From assembly GCF_000013885.1 (NCBI RefSeq), contig NC_007964.1, positions 1,722,001 through 1,786,000 of the forward strand: 64,000 nt of DNA. Direction: 5' to 3'. The notes below the pieces were generated by a model. It searched no databases. It had not been told where the DNA came from and saw nothing but the letters and a program-made list of their open reading frames with translations. The translations under genes were made by a program, and so were the position numbers. Positions 1 to 8,871 of this stretch are shown piece after piece (position 1 is the stretch's first letter; every line of letters starts with the position of its first letter). Source of the stretch: Nitrobacter hamburgensis X14. Lineage in GTDB: Bacteria; Pseudomonadota; Alphaproteobacteria; Rhizobiales; Xanthobacteraceae.

Positions 1-1
1 C

Positions 2-585
2 GCCCAGTCGGCGCTGGTCAAGAGGAATGAGCAGCTGCCGCCGGACGGCGACCTGGCGCGAACGCTCGGCAACCGGATCATTTCGGCGCTGACGGCGAAT
101 CCGCGGTTCATCTCGGCTGCGATCCCGCTGCAGATTTTTCCGCCGCTGTTCAATCGTTACGTCGCGTCCGACGGGCATCATTTCGGCGTTCACGTCGATA
201 ATGCCGTGCGCGGCGATCGCATGACCGGACTGCGAATCCGCACCGATCTGTCGGTAACGTTGTTTTTATCGGAGCCGGACGATTATGACGGCGGCGATCT
301 GGTAGTTGAAGACAACTACGGCTCGCATGAGGTCAAGCTGCCGGCCGGAGACCTTGTTCTTTATCCTGCGTCCAGTTTGCATCTGGTAACGCCGGTGACG
401 CGCGGCACCCGCGTAGCATCTTTTTTCTGGCTCCAGAGCATGGTACGGGATGACCACGCGCGCAGCATGATTTTCGATCTCGATACGGCGATTCAGAGCC
501 TTGTCGAACGTCTTGGGCGCGATGACCCTGAAACGGTCAAATTGACAGGCATCTATCACAATCTCATTCGTTATTGGGCCGAGGT

Positions 586-589
<4 letters not shown>
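2..589 (+). CDS. piuC: PKHD-type Fe(II)/2-oxoglutarate hydroxylase PiuC, 5' truncated by window edge
   Basis: The C-terminal 195 residues of a PiuC-type prolyl-4-hydroxylase-like dioxygenase; the frame is open to the left edge, so the start lies outside. Visible hallmarks are the iron-binding His-x-Asp (HVD, codons 191-199), the distal His in SSLHLV and the Arg of [10 protein letters not shown] that would hold 2-oxoglutarate. In the family these genes sit beside TonB-dependent siderophore receptors, and here the gene runs straight into exbB-exbD-tonB with an ATGA stop/start overlap, so a role in iron acquisition is likely. The substrate is unknown. An internal ATG at 206 is not the real start, because conserved sequence including the HxD motif lies upstream of it. 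Confidence 0.88.
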
Positions 590-1611
<1,022 letters not shown>

Positions 1612-1614
1612 ACG

Positions 1615-2085
1615 ATGGGCGCGTCGATTGCAGAAGGCGGTTTTGACGACGACGAGGAATACGCCGAAGCGCATGAAATCAACGTCACGCCGTTCATTGA
1701 CGTTATTCTTGTCCTCCTGATCATCTTCATGGTGGCAGCGCCGCTGTCGACCGTCGATCTGCCGGTCAATCTGCCGACGTCGAGTGCGACGCCGCAAAAG
1801 AAGCCGGACAAGCCGACCTATGTCAGCATCAAGGCCGATCTTGCGATTGCGATCGGCGAAAACCTGGTCAAGCGCGTCGATCTGGTCCGGACGCTCGACA
1901 CCACGCCGAACATGACCAAGGACAGCTTCATCTTTCTACGCGCGGATCGCGCTGTGCCTTACGGCGACCTGATGGACGTGCTGGAGATCCTGCACGCAGG
2001 CGGCTACGCGAAAATCAAGCTGGTGGCGCTCGAGGGCGTTCCGGACGCCCAGTCCGTTCCCGCCACAGACAACGCAAGGCTTTGA
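1615..2085 (+). CDS. exbD: ExbD, TonB-system accessory protein
   Basis: 156-residue ExbD/TolR family protein. A short acidic cytoplasmic N terminus is followed by one membrane helix near residues 25-45 that carries the family's essential aspartate (NVTPFIDVILVLLIIFM), then a periplasmic domain of about 100 residues. It pairs with ExbB to form the proton-driven motor for TonB. Three bases separate it from exbB and three from tonB, so all three should be on one mRNA and made together. Confidence 0.94.
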   Translation: MGASIAEGGFDDDEEYAEAHEINVTPFIDVILVLLIIFMVAAPLSTVDLPVNLPTSSATPQKKPDKPTYVSIKADLAIAIGENLVKRVDLVRTLDTTPNMTKDSFIFLRADRAVPYGDLMDVLEILHAGGYAKIKLVALEGVPDAQSVPATDNARL

Positions 2086-2088
2086 ACC

Positions 2089-2883
2089 ATGTCTGAGACC
2101 ATCGCCGAGTCACTGCCGTCCCGTCGGCTCTGGGGTTTCGCGGCGGCCGCGGCGATCGCGATCCATCTCGGTTGCGTGGCGCTGGCGATGGCTCACATGC
2201 AGAGCGACGAGTCGGATGAGGATCTCGGCGCACCGGCAATCGAGGTCGGACTCGATCTGTCCTCGCCGCATCGCGAGGCGACCGACCTGCCGCCCGGACC
2301 GGACACCGACGCCTCAGTCGCCTCGCCGGCGCTTGCCGAGCAGAAGGCGGTCGTAAAGGAAACCGATCTGCCCAAGGATACGCCGACCGAGACCGAGGAT
2401 CCGGATCGGATCGTCACCGAGAACGAGTCGAAGAAGCCGGTGGATGACGATCCCGAGAAGGCGGCCGTGCAGACATCGGCGTCGCAGGAATCGGTGGCTG
2501 CCGAGGCGACCGCGATGCCGAGCGTCGAACATGCACCGGAATCGGAGCGTTCGGTCGCGCCGCAGCAGGGCACCGGCGCGAGCGCCCGCCGCATCCGCGC
2601 GACCTGGCAGAAGGAATTGGTCGCGCATCTCGACAAGCACAAGCGCTATCCGTCCGAACGTTCGCTCAAGAGCGCGGAGATTCTCGTTAATTTCGTGCTC
2701 GACCGCCTCGGCCATGTCGTTTCGGCCACCGTCGTGAAGGGATCGGGAGATCCGATCTTCGACAAGGCCGCACTCGCCATGGTGCACCGGTCCGATCCGG
2801 TGCCGCCGCCGCCGCCGCTGGTAGCGGACGAGGGATTGAGCTTTACCCTGCCGGTAGTCTTCCGGGTGAAGGGCAAGGGCTGA
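2089..2883 (+). CDS. tonB: TonB family energy transducer
   Basis: 264 residues with classic TonB layout: one N-terminal membrane anchor (about residues 13-36), a long periplasmic spacer (about 40-165), and a C-terminal TonB box-contacting domain (about 170-264) with the YP motif in HKRYPSER and a terminal VVFRVKG strand. The spacer is rich in Glu, Asp, Thr and Pro rather than the Pro-Lys/Pro-Glu repeats of enteric TonB. It transmits energy from ExbB/ExbD to outer-membrane receptors. Last gene of the operon; the next gene is on the other strand. Confidence 0.92.
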   Translation: MSETIAESLPSRRLWGFAAAAAIAIHLGCVALAMAHMQSDESDEDLGAPAIEVGLDLSSPHREATDLPPGPDTDASVASPALAEQKAVVKETDLPKDTPTETEDPDRIVTENESKKPVDDDPEKAAVQTSASQESVAAEATAMPSVEHAPESERSVAPQQGTGASARRIRATWQKELVAHLDKHKRYPSERSLKSAEILVNFVLDRLGHVVSATVVKGSGDPIFDKAALAMVHRSDPVPPPPPLVADEGLSFTLPVVFRVKGKG

Positions 2884-2940
2884 CGTCGTCGTCGCGCACG
2901 CCGTTGTCCCGGCTGGCCGGACGGCGATGCACCGCCGCCG

Positions 2941-3375
2941 TCATTGCAGAAGAAAATAGCGGATACCGACGTAAATCATGGTGAGGCAGATGAAGATCAA
3001 CGCGACCGGCAGGCGCGGCCTCGCAGTCGTCCCGGAATTTACGGCCTGCGGCGGTTGCGGTTCGGGGCGTCTGAAGGCGGTGACATTATCGAGTTCTACG
3101 ATCGGGTCTTTCGGCATCGACCTGATGTCCGGCGGCGTTCCGGTGCCACCCATCTCCGCATAGTAATCCTTGTATATCAGACCGATCGCGGCCTCGCTCG
3201 CCTCGGTCTCCGGCATCGTTTCGAGAAAGCCCCTGTACCTCGAAAGGAAAGTCAGGGCTTCGTCGGGTAGCGACGATGCGCCATTCAGCTTCGCCATCAT
3301 CTTCCAGGTCGCGAAGTCGGCGCGTGCCTTGGTGTCGGCACGCCTTGCAATCATTTTGTCCTGTGCTTTGATCAA
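2941..3375 (-). CDS. Hypothetical protein with C-terminal membrane anchor
   Basis: 144 residues, family not recognised. Residues 1-80 look soluble and helical; about 85-118 are Pro/Arg-rich and probably flexible; 120-141 form one hydrophobic helix (PVALIFICLTMIYVGIRYFLL) ending at the C terminus, as in tail-anchored proteins. Its 3' end converges on tonB. The neighbouring M50 membrane protease reads in the same direction 40 bp upstream, so a shared transcript is possible, but no functional link can be claimed. Confidence 0.6.
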   Translation of the reverse strand: MIKAQDKMIARRADTKARADFATWKMMAKLNGASSLPDEALTFLSRYRGFLETMPETEASEAAIGLIYKDYYAEMGGTGTPPDIRSMPKDPIVELDNVTAFRRPEPQPPQAVNSGTTARPRLPVALIFICLTMIYVGIRYFLLQ

Positions 3376-3415
3376 CTGACTACGCCCCTTGCAACGTCTT
3401 TATCATACGTTTTTA

Positions 3416-4198
3416 TCATAGATTGCCGGTGACCAGCAGCAGAAGCTGTATCACAAAACCGGTGACTGTTCTCACGATGGTGGAGATCACGTCAAGATTG
3501 AGACCGAGCTGGCTGCCGAGCATCGGTAGCAGCAGGAGGACGCCGACGAGGATCAGCAGTCCGTAGGGTTCCAGACGGGAGAGCGGGACCGCCAGACCAT
3601 TCGGCAGCAGGCCGACCGCGACCCGTCCGCCGTCCAATGGCGGGATCGGCAGCATGTTGAACACCGCAAGAATGACATTGATGATCAGCGCGTTCTTCAG
3701 GTTGTCGGCGACCCATTGCACGCTGTTGTCCGGGATCAGGCCGAGCCCGTGAAATGCCAGTGCCGCGAGCAGTGCCAGCAAAATATTGGTGACGGGTCCG
3801 GCGAGCGCCACCCAGACCATGTCGATGCGGGGATGGCTCAAATTTCGGAAGTTCACCGGCACAGGTTTTGCGTAGCCGAACAGGAACGGCGCGTGCGTCA
3901 GCAGCAGAATCCCCGGCAATATCACCGTGCCGAAGGGATCGATATGCTTGAGCGGATTGAAGCTGACGCGGCCGAGTTGCCAGGCGGTGTTGTCGCCCAG
4001 CCGATGCGCGACGAATCCGTGCGCGGCTTCATGAAAGGTGATCGCGATGACGAGCGGCAGCACCCAGACCGACAGCGTGTAGAGTGAAATGCCCGACAAT
4101 CGGCGGCCTCGTGCTTTCAACGGATACGAGACCCTTACCACAGGTCGCCGCGGCGATGACAGAGGGGCAGGGGCGGTCGGCCTGCCCGGAATGGCCAT
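3416..4198 (-). CDS. Site-2 protease family (M50) membrane metalloprotease
   Basis: Polytopic zinc metalloprotease of the short M50B type without PDZ domain. The zinc-binding HExxH is at residues 56-60 (HEAAH) inside the first membrane helix, and the third ligand lies in the late motif NMLPIPPLDGGRV. The family cleaves substrates within membranes, but the substrate of this one is unknown. The ATG at 4198 gives 260 residues with an unusual Arg/Pro-rich lead. A TTG at 4099 (MSGISLYTL) gives about 227 residues, closer to the usual family start, so the true start is unsure. Confidence 0.85.
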   Translation of the reverse strand: MAIPGRPTAPAPLSSPRRPVVRVSYPLKARGRRLSGISLYTLSVWVLPLVIAITFHEAAHGFVAHRLGDNTAWQLGRVSFNPLKHIDPFGTVILPGILLLTHAPFLFGYAKPVPVNFRNLSHPRIDMVWVALAGPVTNILLALLAALAFHGLGLIPDNSVQWVADNLKNALIINVILAVFNMLPIPPLDGGRVAVGLLPNGLAVPLSRLEPYGLLILVGVLLLLPMLGSQLGLNLDVISTIVRTVTGFVIQLLLLVTGNL

Positions 4199-4243
4199 TT
4201 CGACGGTCAGAATCGGACCCGCCAGCGCCGCCCGGCCGGCCGG

Positions 4244-5185
4244 CTAGGCGTCTTTCAGATAATAGTTCGCCCGCTTGCCGAGTGCGATGCGACGCAGGAT
4301 TCGCCGCATCGTCATTGAGCCGCGCAACGGCCGGAGCGCCGTCGTCACCGTACGATAGAACGCCAGCTTGAGCGCATCGAACGCGGGCTGCGCGCCCGGC
4401 GGCTTCTGCGGCCAGCCGAGGCGGCGCAGCATGGAATTGAAGAAGTGCAGATCGTTGACGCGGCGAACCTCCCGCGTCTTCCAGGTGATGGCCAACGAGA
4501 TCGAGTGCGACCCGGCGGTACGCACCCAATGCGGCCACTGGTAAGGCACAAAGCAGCCGTCGCCGCCGAACATGTGGAATTCGGTGCCGCGGCCCGCGAA
4601 ACTATCGTCGAATTTCAGATTGCGATGTTTTGTCATTGCACGCTCGATCGCGTCATCGGATACGAGACTGCGATCACTGTTGTCGTAAACCGTGAAGAAT
4701 TTTTCGCCGTGGATCTGGACGAAGAAGTTGTCCTCGCTGTCGAGATGGAACGGCGTGGTGGAATTCGGCGAGGACACGAACAGAAAGCCCTCGATCTGCT
4801 CGAAGCCAGCGTCGCGCAGGTTAGTGAAGCCGCGGGCGCGCGCGACCGAAAGCAGCGCATCCTCCATCAGGCGGCGATACTCCGGCGAGTTCTCCACGTG
4901 TTTCAGTACCATCCAGGCGCCGGCGGTCTCGATCCGCTCCACCACCTCGACCGGATCGAGGTCGACCGTCGGGATCGCATCGGGGTCCTGGCTGATTGCG
5001 ACCTTGCCGGAATTGTACTCGATCAGGTCGCGCGGCAACTCGGCAGCCAACTGCGCGATGCGCGGCAGTGTCAGCAGCGGATGCCCCGCAAGCTTGTGCT
5101 GGATCGCGAACGGCTTGAGCGGGAAGTCTCGCCGAAGCACATCGTTGGCCGCGGCGATGACCGGCGCCGGTTCAGAGGCGTTCAT
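4244..5185 (-). CDS. Cupin-like (JmjC/FIH-type) Fe(II)/2-oxoglutarate oxygenase
   Basis: 313 residues. A double-stranded beta-helix protein of the cupin_8/JmjC-like kind: His147-x-Asp149 (PFHLDSEDNFFVQI) and distal His219 (YQWPHWV) form a plausible iron triad, with Lys158 in the following strand (HGEKFFTVYD) as a candidate 2-oxoglutarate contact. Members hydroxylate proteins or small molecules; the substrate here is not known. The ATG at 5185 is preceded by GGGAGAG and overlaps the stop of the upstream acetyltransferase (ATGA), so the two are translationally coupled. The frame is open upstream to 5653, but that part is antisense-type overlap with the neighbour and is not included. Confidence 0.82.
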   Translation of the reverse strand: MNASEPAPVIAAANDVLRRDFPLKPFAIQHKLAGHPLLTLPRIAQLAAELPRDLIEYNSGKVAISQDPDAIPTVDLDPVEVVERIETAGAWMVLKHVENSPEYRRLMEDALLSVARARGFTNLRDAGFEQIEGFLFVSSPNSTTPFHLDSEDNFFVQIHGEKFFTVYDNSDRSLVSDDAIERAMTKHRNLKFDDSFAGRGTEFHMFGGDGCFVPYQWPHWVRTAGSHSISLAITWKTREVRRVNDLHFFNSMLRRLGWPQKPPGAQPAFDALKLAFYRTVTTALRPLRGSMTMRRILRRIALGKRANYYLKDA

Positions 5186-6420
5186 GCATTTCTCTCCCGG
5201 CGTTTGCGGATAACATGAACGGCGCGGTGCACGGCTACGCGCGCTAGCCGGCGCAGCGCGACCGCCGCCCTTGCAAGTGGAATGGCAGGGTCGCGGCGTC
5301 GAAGCGGGATCAGCACATCGCCGATCGCAAGCCGACCGCGCCAGATCGGGTCGATCATCGGATGACCCGGGTTTGCCGTGGAATCCGCCAGTGTAATCGC
5401 CGGGTCGGCGCAGAGGTGCCGCGTGAGATCGAGCGTCAACTGCACACCGGGTGAAAACTTCGCGAAATTTTCGTCGACGCCGAGCTTGAAATAGAACGCG
5501 CGGTCTTGATGACGCAACACGATAGCCGCCGCCACCGGGGTCGGGCCTGCGCGCAGGGTTACGATTTCGCACTGATCTCGTTCGGCAAGCGCCGGCGCCG
5601 CGCGGCGGATGAAGGCTGCATCGCCGCCATGCTGGAGCAATGCGGTCCCACACCGCGCCTTCCAGCCACTGGCTTCCAGCGCAAGGAAGGTTTCGAGCGC
5701 TTGTGCAACATCGCCGGGAGCACGCGCGACCTGAAACGAAACCTCGCCATGGTCCGCAAGCCGATTGCGCTGGCGGCGCAACTCCTTGAGCTTCTTGACG
5801 CCGAGCGCATCCCGCAGCAGTTCATCCGGCTCGCGTGTTGCGTCGAGGCAGGCCCGCACATGGCCATGCAGCGTATGCGGCCTGATGCCGTCATGTTCAA
5901 GCGCTGCTGTGAGGGCCTTCATGGCCGCGCCGTCGAGCGCGACGTTGCGCAGGATCAGCGCGCGTTGGCCGATGGCGCGTGCCTCGCGCAGCAGCGTCGT
6001 CGCGGCTTCATTGGCGAGGCCGCGGTCGAGCAGCGGAGTGCAGAGGGTTCCATAGGGATCGGCGCTGACCAGAACGGGCAACGGAAGTCGGTAGGCTCTC
6101 CAGGCGGAGATCACGGGGATGAGGCCGATGAGAGCGCCGGCACCGGACGCCGCGGATGAGCCGTCATGCGCCGTCAGCGCGGATGCATCGGTCCGGTCGC
6201 GCGCCGATGCGTCGAGCGGAAGCTGCCAGTCGGCGAGGTGGTAGGCGTTCGGCTCGACAGCGCGGTCGGCAAGCGTTCGCCATTGGTCGATGTCGATTGA
6301 GGCGAGTGCCGCGGCCCCGCGGCGTGTTGCGCTCCGGGGCGGGCGCGCCGCGAACTCGCTCATCGATGGACGACGAACCGGAGCCCAATTGACCATATCG
6401 ACCATGTCCCCAATCCCCAT
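5182..6420 (-). CDS. GNAT-fold acetyltransferase, BioF2-like/CelD family
   Basis: 412 residues. The C-terminal half (about 190-370) matches the BioF2-like acetyltransferase fold (Acetyltransf_6) used in polysaccharide, lipid and secondary-metabolite pathways; the block around ALETFLALEASGWKARCG is the clearest signature. It is homologous to the protein encoded at 28642-29778 (AFETFLKLEAASWKGARG there), so the window holds two paralogues. The Arg-rich C-terminal tail is unusual. It is the first gene of a two-gene unit with the cupin-like oxygenase, with a 4-bp overlap. The start at 6420 is uncertain; MSEFAARPP about 19 codons in is an alternative. Confidence 0.8.
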   Translation of the reverse strand: MGIGDMVDMVNWAPVRRPSMSEFAARPPRSATRRGAAALASIDIDQWRTLADRAVEPNAYHLADWQLPLDASARDRTDASALTAHDGSSAASGAGALIGLIPVISAWRAYRLPLPVLVSADPYGTLCTPLLDRGLANEAATTLLREARAIGQRALILRNVALDGAAMKALTAALEHDGIRPHTLHGHVRACLDATREPDELLRDALGVKKLKELRRQRNRLADHGEVSFQVARAPGDVAQALETFLALEASGWKARCGTALLQHGGDAAFIRRAAPALAERDQCEIVTLRAGPTPVAAAIVLRHQDRAFYFKLGVDENFAKFSPGVQLTLDLTRHLCADPAITLADSTANPGHPMIDPIWRGRLAIGDVLIPLRRRDPAIPLARAAVALRRLARVAVHRAVHVIRKRRERNA

Positions 6421-6648
6421 TTGCGACGGATTACGAGGTCACAGGCGCGCAGTCACGCGCTGCCGCCACGTTGCTCGCGGCAGACGCTATTTGCAACATT
6501 CGAAGATAACGTTGGTTCCGACACCAAATATACGCATCGGCATTAACCGCGCGTTCACCGTAGCGAGCGAGCCGGACTGACTGTTCAGCCGCGCCGCCGG
6601 GCCGGTAGCCGAGCAGTTCGGTTTTCATGCTTGATCAAAAGGTTAAGG
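6421..6648. other. Intergenic, no gene supported
   Basis: Upstream region of the minus-strand acetyltransferase. It is slightly less GC-rich than its surroundings. A 65-codon minus-strand frame (ATG at 6628) has no ribosome-binding site and no recognisable features. A promoter for the acetyltransferase/cupin pair is expected here, but none can be singled out. Confidence 0.3.
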
Positions 6649-6807
6649 CCAGAGTCTGATTCAACGCAGTTGAATCAGACTCTGGAGCCTTTTCGCTTCT
6701 GATGGAATCAGAAGCGCGCTCCATGATTTTGATCTGACGCGTTTTCTTCACGCGAACCGGTATCCATCCCCGGGTCAGCCCCGAGGACATGCTTCGCTCG
6801 AAAACGT
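6649..6807 (-). repeat. Dispersed repeat family alpha, copy 1, with two extra hairpins
   Basis: Three palindromes in series. First, a perfect 17-bp inverted repeat (6649-6665 and 6669-6685, loop GCA). Second, a 10-bp hairpin (CGCTTCTGAT, 6694-6703, with its complement at 6707-6716). Third, the alpha core 6739-6807 with outer arms GCGTTTTC/GAAAACG, inner arms GCGAA/TTCGC and the ACCGGT loop, here expanded by about 25 bp. The same element recurs at 7366, 27146, 27226, 31569, 44023, 47998, 48177 and 52115. Confidence 0.8.
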
Positions 6808-6811
6808 TCTG

Positions 6812-6884
6812 GTGGAGTGAATTTGACATTCGCTACCCACTTCGCAGCAAACCCGTCAAGCGAATGTCAAACTCAAAACTCCAC
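6812..6884. repeat. Nested inverted repeat
   Basis: Outer arms GTGGAGT (6812-6818) and ACTCCAC (6878-6884) enclose inner 13-bp arms TTTGACATTCGCT (6822-6834) and AGCGAATGTCAAA (6859-6871). A related right half (GCGAATGTCA followed by CCAAAACTC) is seen near 7535, after the second alpha copy, so it may belong to the same composite element. Confidence 0.65.
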
Positions 6885-7076
6885 TAGAAACCTATAGTTG
6901 GTAGTGGTCCTTTGATTCTAACATTTGCAGGGCTCCGGTCGCATCGGCGATCGGGACGACTTGATGCAATCGTCAAAATCCTGCAAGCCGGATCATCTTC
7001 GTAAATCGGTTGCCGGCCGGACGATGTTTCGACCCTCAACCATCGAGCGGCCCGGTGCCGGCAGGGAGGAGTTTTG

Positions 7077-7364
7077 ATGAAGGTTCTACGCCCGGCCATG
7101 CTGATAGCGGCCCTGTTGTCGGGGCCGGCCTTTGCTCAGTCGCCGCATATCAATCTGCTTACCGACGGACCTGGCAAGACGCAGGAAGAGGTCGAGAAAC
7201 AGCAGGCGATCGAAAAGGCCTACAAGGACACGCTGCGGAAGATTCCCGACGCTGCGGTAGCCAACGATCCCTGGGGCAGCGTGCGAAACGAGGACCAGCC
7301 CAGGGCCAGCGCCAAACACAAAACAAAGTCCAGGGTGGGGGCCGCAGGCGGCGCGGCAAATTAG
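7077..7364 (+). CDS. Small secreted hypothetical protein
   Basis: 95 residues, not recognised as a named family. An N-terminal signal peptide of about 21 residues with an AFA-Q cleavage site precedes a hydrophilic, Lys/Glu-rich, probably helical mature part (PGKTQEEVEKQQAIEKAYKD) and a basic C terminus. A strong ribosome-binding site (GGGAGGAG, 7064-7071) fixes the ATG at 7077. The gene is boxed in by dispersed repeats on both sides. Predicted periplasmic; role unknown. Confidence 0.72.
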   Translation: MKVLRPAMLIAALLSGPAFAQSPHINLLTDGPGKTQEEVEKQQAIEKAYKDTLRKIPDAAVANDPWGSVRNEDQPRASAKHKTKSRVGAAGGAAN

Positions 7365-7365
7365 A

Positions 7366-7490
7366 GCGTTTTCGAGCGAAGCATGCCCCAGGGCTTGACC
7401 CGGGGATGGATACCGGTTCGCGTGAAGAAAACGCGTCAAATCAAAATCATGGAGCCCGCTTCTGATTCATCAGAAGCGGAAAGGCTCAGG
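7366..7490 (+). repeat. Dispersed repeat family alpha, copy 2
   Basis: Begins 2 bp after the stop of the small secreted gene. Core 7366-7434 with outer arms GCGTTTTC and GAAAACGC, inner arms GCGAA/TTCGC and an expanded loop holding a CCCCAGGGCTTGACCCGGGG hairpin. A second hairpin with arms CGCTTCTGAT/ATCAGAAGCG follows. Opposite orientation to copy 1, so copies 1 and 2 flank the secreted-protein gene as an inverted pair. Confidence 0.8.
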
Positions 7491-7562
7491 GATGGATTTG
7501 ACCCGCGACCAACCCGGCCGCGAGTTCGCGATGCGAATGTCAGATCCAAAACTCATGCAAGC

Positions 7563-7802
7563 TTAGCGAAACCTGACACCGATCCGCTTTTCCTTGCGCC
7601 AGATCACGCGACATTGGTGTCGTTTATGGTCGGCCGGCATGAGAAGCGTGAACTCGTCCGGGATGCCGACCGGACTGGCAACGTCCAGCGCCGCGCCGTC
7701 CTGCGACAGGTTACGGACGGTACAGTCGATCGCGCCGCCGTGGACCTCAATGGTCCCGGCCTTCAGAACACGGCTCCGCGCCGTCATCCGTTTTTCAGTC
7801 AT
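7563..7802 (-). CDS. PilZ domain protein
   Basis: 79-residue stand-alone PilZ-like domain. Visible features are a basic N terminus (KRMTARSRVLKAG), the NLSQDGAALDV stretch resembling the c-di-GMP-binding [DN]xSxxG motif, and a C-terminal CRVIWRKEKRIGVRF strand typical of the family. Such proteins bind cyclic di-GMP or act as adaptors for motility and surface traits. The first RxxxR motif is degenerate, so nucleotide binding is not certain. No operon partner; it lies alone between repeats. Confidence 0.8.
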   Translation of the reverse strand: MTEKRMTARSRVLKAGTIEVHGGAIDCTVRNLSQDGAALDVASPVGIPDEFTLLMPADHKRHQCRVIWRKEKRIGVRFR

Positions 7803-7841
7803 CCGAGTATGCCGCGTTCGACCGTGACGACCCTCGAAACA

Positions 7842-7883
7842 ACAACGTCACCCGAGCGGAATATGATCGCCGGGTGACGTTGT
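7842..7883. repeat. 13-bp perfect inverted repeat
   Basis: ACAACGTCACCCG (7842-7854) and CGGGTGACGTTGT (7871-7883) with a 16-nt spacer. It lies 40 bp upstream of the PilZ start on the opposite strand. There is no T-run, so it is not a standard terminator; a regulator-binding site or a small repeat element are the alternatives. The remaining 330 bp up to 8215 show nothing else clear. Confidence 0.5.
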
Positions 7884-8215
7884 GCATAGACTGGGCAGTG
7901 CAATCCCCCAGCTCATTCTCTGTCGTCGCAATGCGCGAAAGGTTCAAACTGTATTTTTGACGGAAACAGGTGAAACCTTCTTCATTCTGACTAGAGTACG
8001 GGTGAAACCTACTACCAGGTGATCCAGATCGCGTAGGGGATTGCCCGGCAGGCCCGCCGCCCCGGAGTGATCGCGGGACACAGGACCATGGCGCAATGTC
8101 GCCTGCCACCGGCCGGCTGATCCGATAGCCGGGGCGGGAAAGCCCGTCCGAAAGTTTTGATTAAGATTCAGCGCTCATTCTCCGCAAAGTTGTTTTGCGT
8201 ATCGGGAGAAATGTC

Positions 8216-8317
8216 ATGCTGACCACCGAACCTGGTTTAGCCCGGAATTTCCTCAATATTGCGTTCGCTGGCTTTGGCGTGCTCGTCGCGGTGCTGATTG
8301 GGGTGGCGCTGGCCTGA
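8216..8317 (+). CDS. 33-residue single-helix membrane protein
   Basis: A very short frame with an ATG at 8216, a GGGAGA ribosome-binding site at 8204-8209 and a TGA at 8315. After about 11 polar residues the rest is one hydrophobic helix ending at the stop (GVLVAVLIGVALA). Composition and spacing fit a real small membrane protein, but a frame this short can occur by chance. Family and function unknown. Confidence 0.45.
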   Translation: MLTTEPGLARNFLNIAFAGFGVLVAVLIGVALA

Positions 8318-8401
8318 AACACCTGCAAGATACTCACGGCCAGCCAAGGGCAGGAAACATTTGTCCGGGACGCCGCAGCTCAATCGACTGGAGCGACCGA
8401 C

Positions 8402-8860
8402 GTGGGTAACAGCAGCGGCTTGGATAAGGGATTGTTGGCCCTGATCCAGAACGTTTTGGGGACGCGCCATAACGCGCCGCCTCAGCCCGAACTGCCGCAA
8501 GGCGGCGATCCGTCCGCTCCATTGGAATCGCTCGGGGCCGAAACCAGGCCAACGCCGGATGGGGGCGATGGTGTGGCTGAAGAAGCCGTCGCCGCGACGC
8601 TGCCGGATCAACCGGCGGAGAGCTATGATCGCCGCAAAACAGCGGACGAACTGGCGGGCATCATCCTGAAAGCACTGCAAACGCTCGACGGCGCGCCGGT
8701 CCGTGGATTCGTGGTGACCGTCTACGGCGGAAATCCATGGAACGCGATGCTGACGATCAAGCCGGAGGCCGGGCCAATCGCCGATCCAGACTTGTGGCGC
8801 TCGCGCGTCCGGGACATGGCTGCGCGGTTACGTCAGGATTTCGACCTAGTGGAGACGTGA
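8402..8860 (+). CDS. Hypothetical protein
   Basis: 152 residues from a GTG at 8402. The N-terminal 70 residues are Pro/Gly-rich and probably disordered. The C-terminal 70 look folded (GFVVTVYGGNPWNAMLTIKP, then a helical DLWRSRVRDMAARLRQDFDLVE). No named family recognised; no membrane segment. The start is uncertain because there is no clear ribosome-binding site at the GTG. An overlapping minus-strand frame (8237-8680) is judged to be a shadow because this strand shows the more protein-like C-terminal sequence. Confidence 0.55.
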   Translation: MGNSSGLDKGLLALIQNVLGTRHNAPPQPELPQGGDPSAPLESLGAETRPTPDGGDGVAEEAVAATLPDQPAESYDRRKTADELAGIILKALQTLDGAPVRGFVVTVYGGNPWNAMLTIKPEAGPIADPDLWRSRVRDMAARLRQDFDLVET

Positions 8861-8871
8861 CGGCCGTCCGG

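Noticed and set aside
5186..5653. N-terminal extension of the cupin-like oxygenase frame.
   Set aside because: It lies wholly inside the acetyltransferase gene on the same strand. The ATG at 5185 has a good ribosome-binding site and a coupled overlap.
6635..6829. Short frames encoding the recurrent peptide RGWIPVRVKKTRQ (also at 7383-7877, 31045-31893 and, partly, 26909-27217).
   Set aside because: The peptide is a translation of the alpha repeat itself. It appears wherever a copy falls in an open frame, which shows a DNA repeat and not a protein family.
8237..8680. Minus-strand 147-codon frame overlapping the hypothetical gene 8402-8860.
   Set aside because: Its composition is less protein-like, it has no start signal, and it would also overlap the small membrane protein at 8216-8317.
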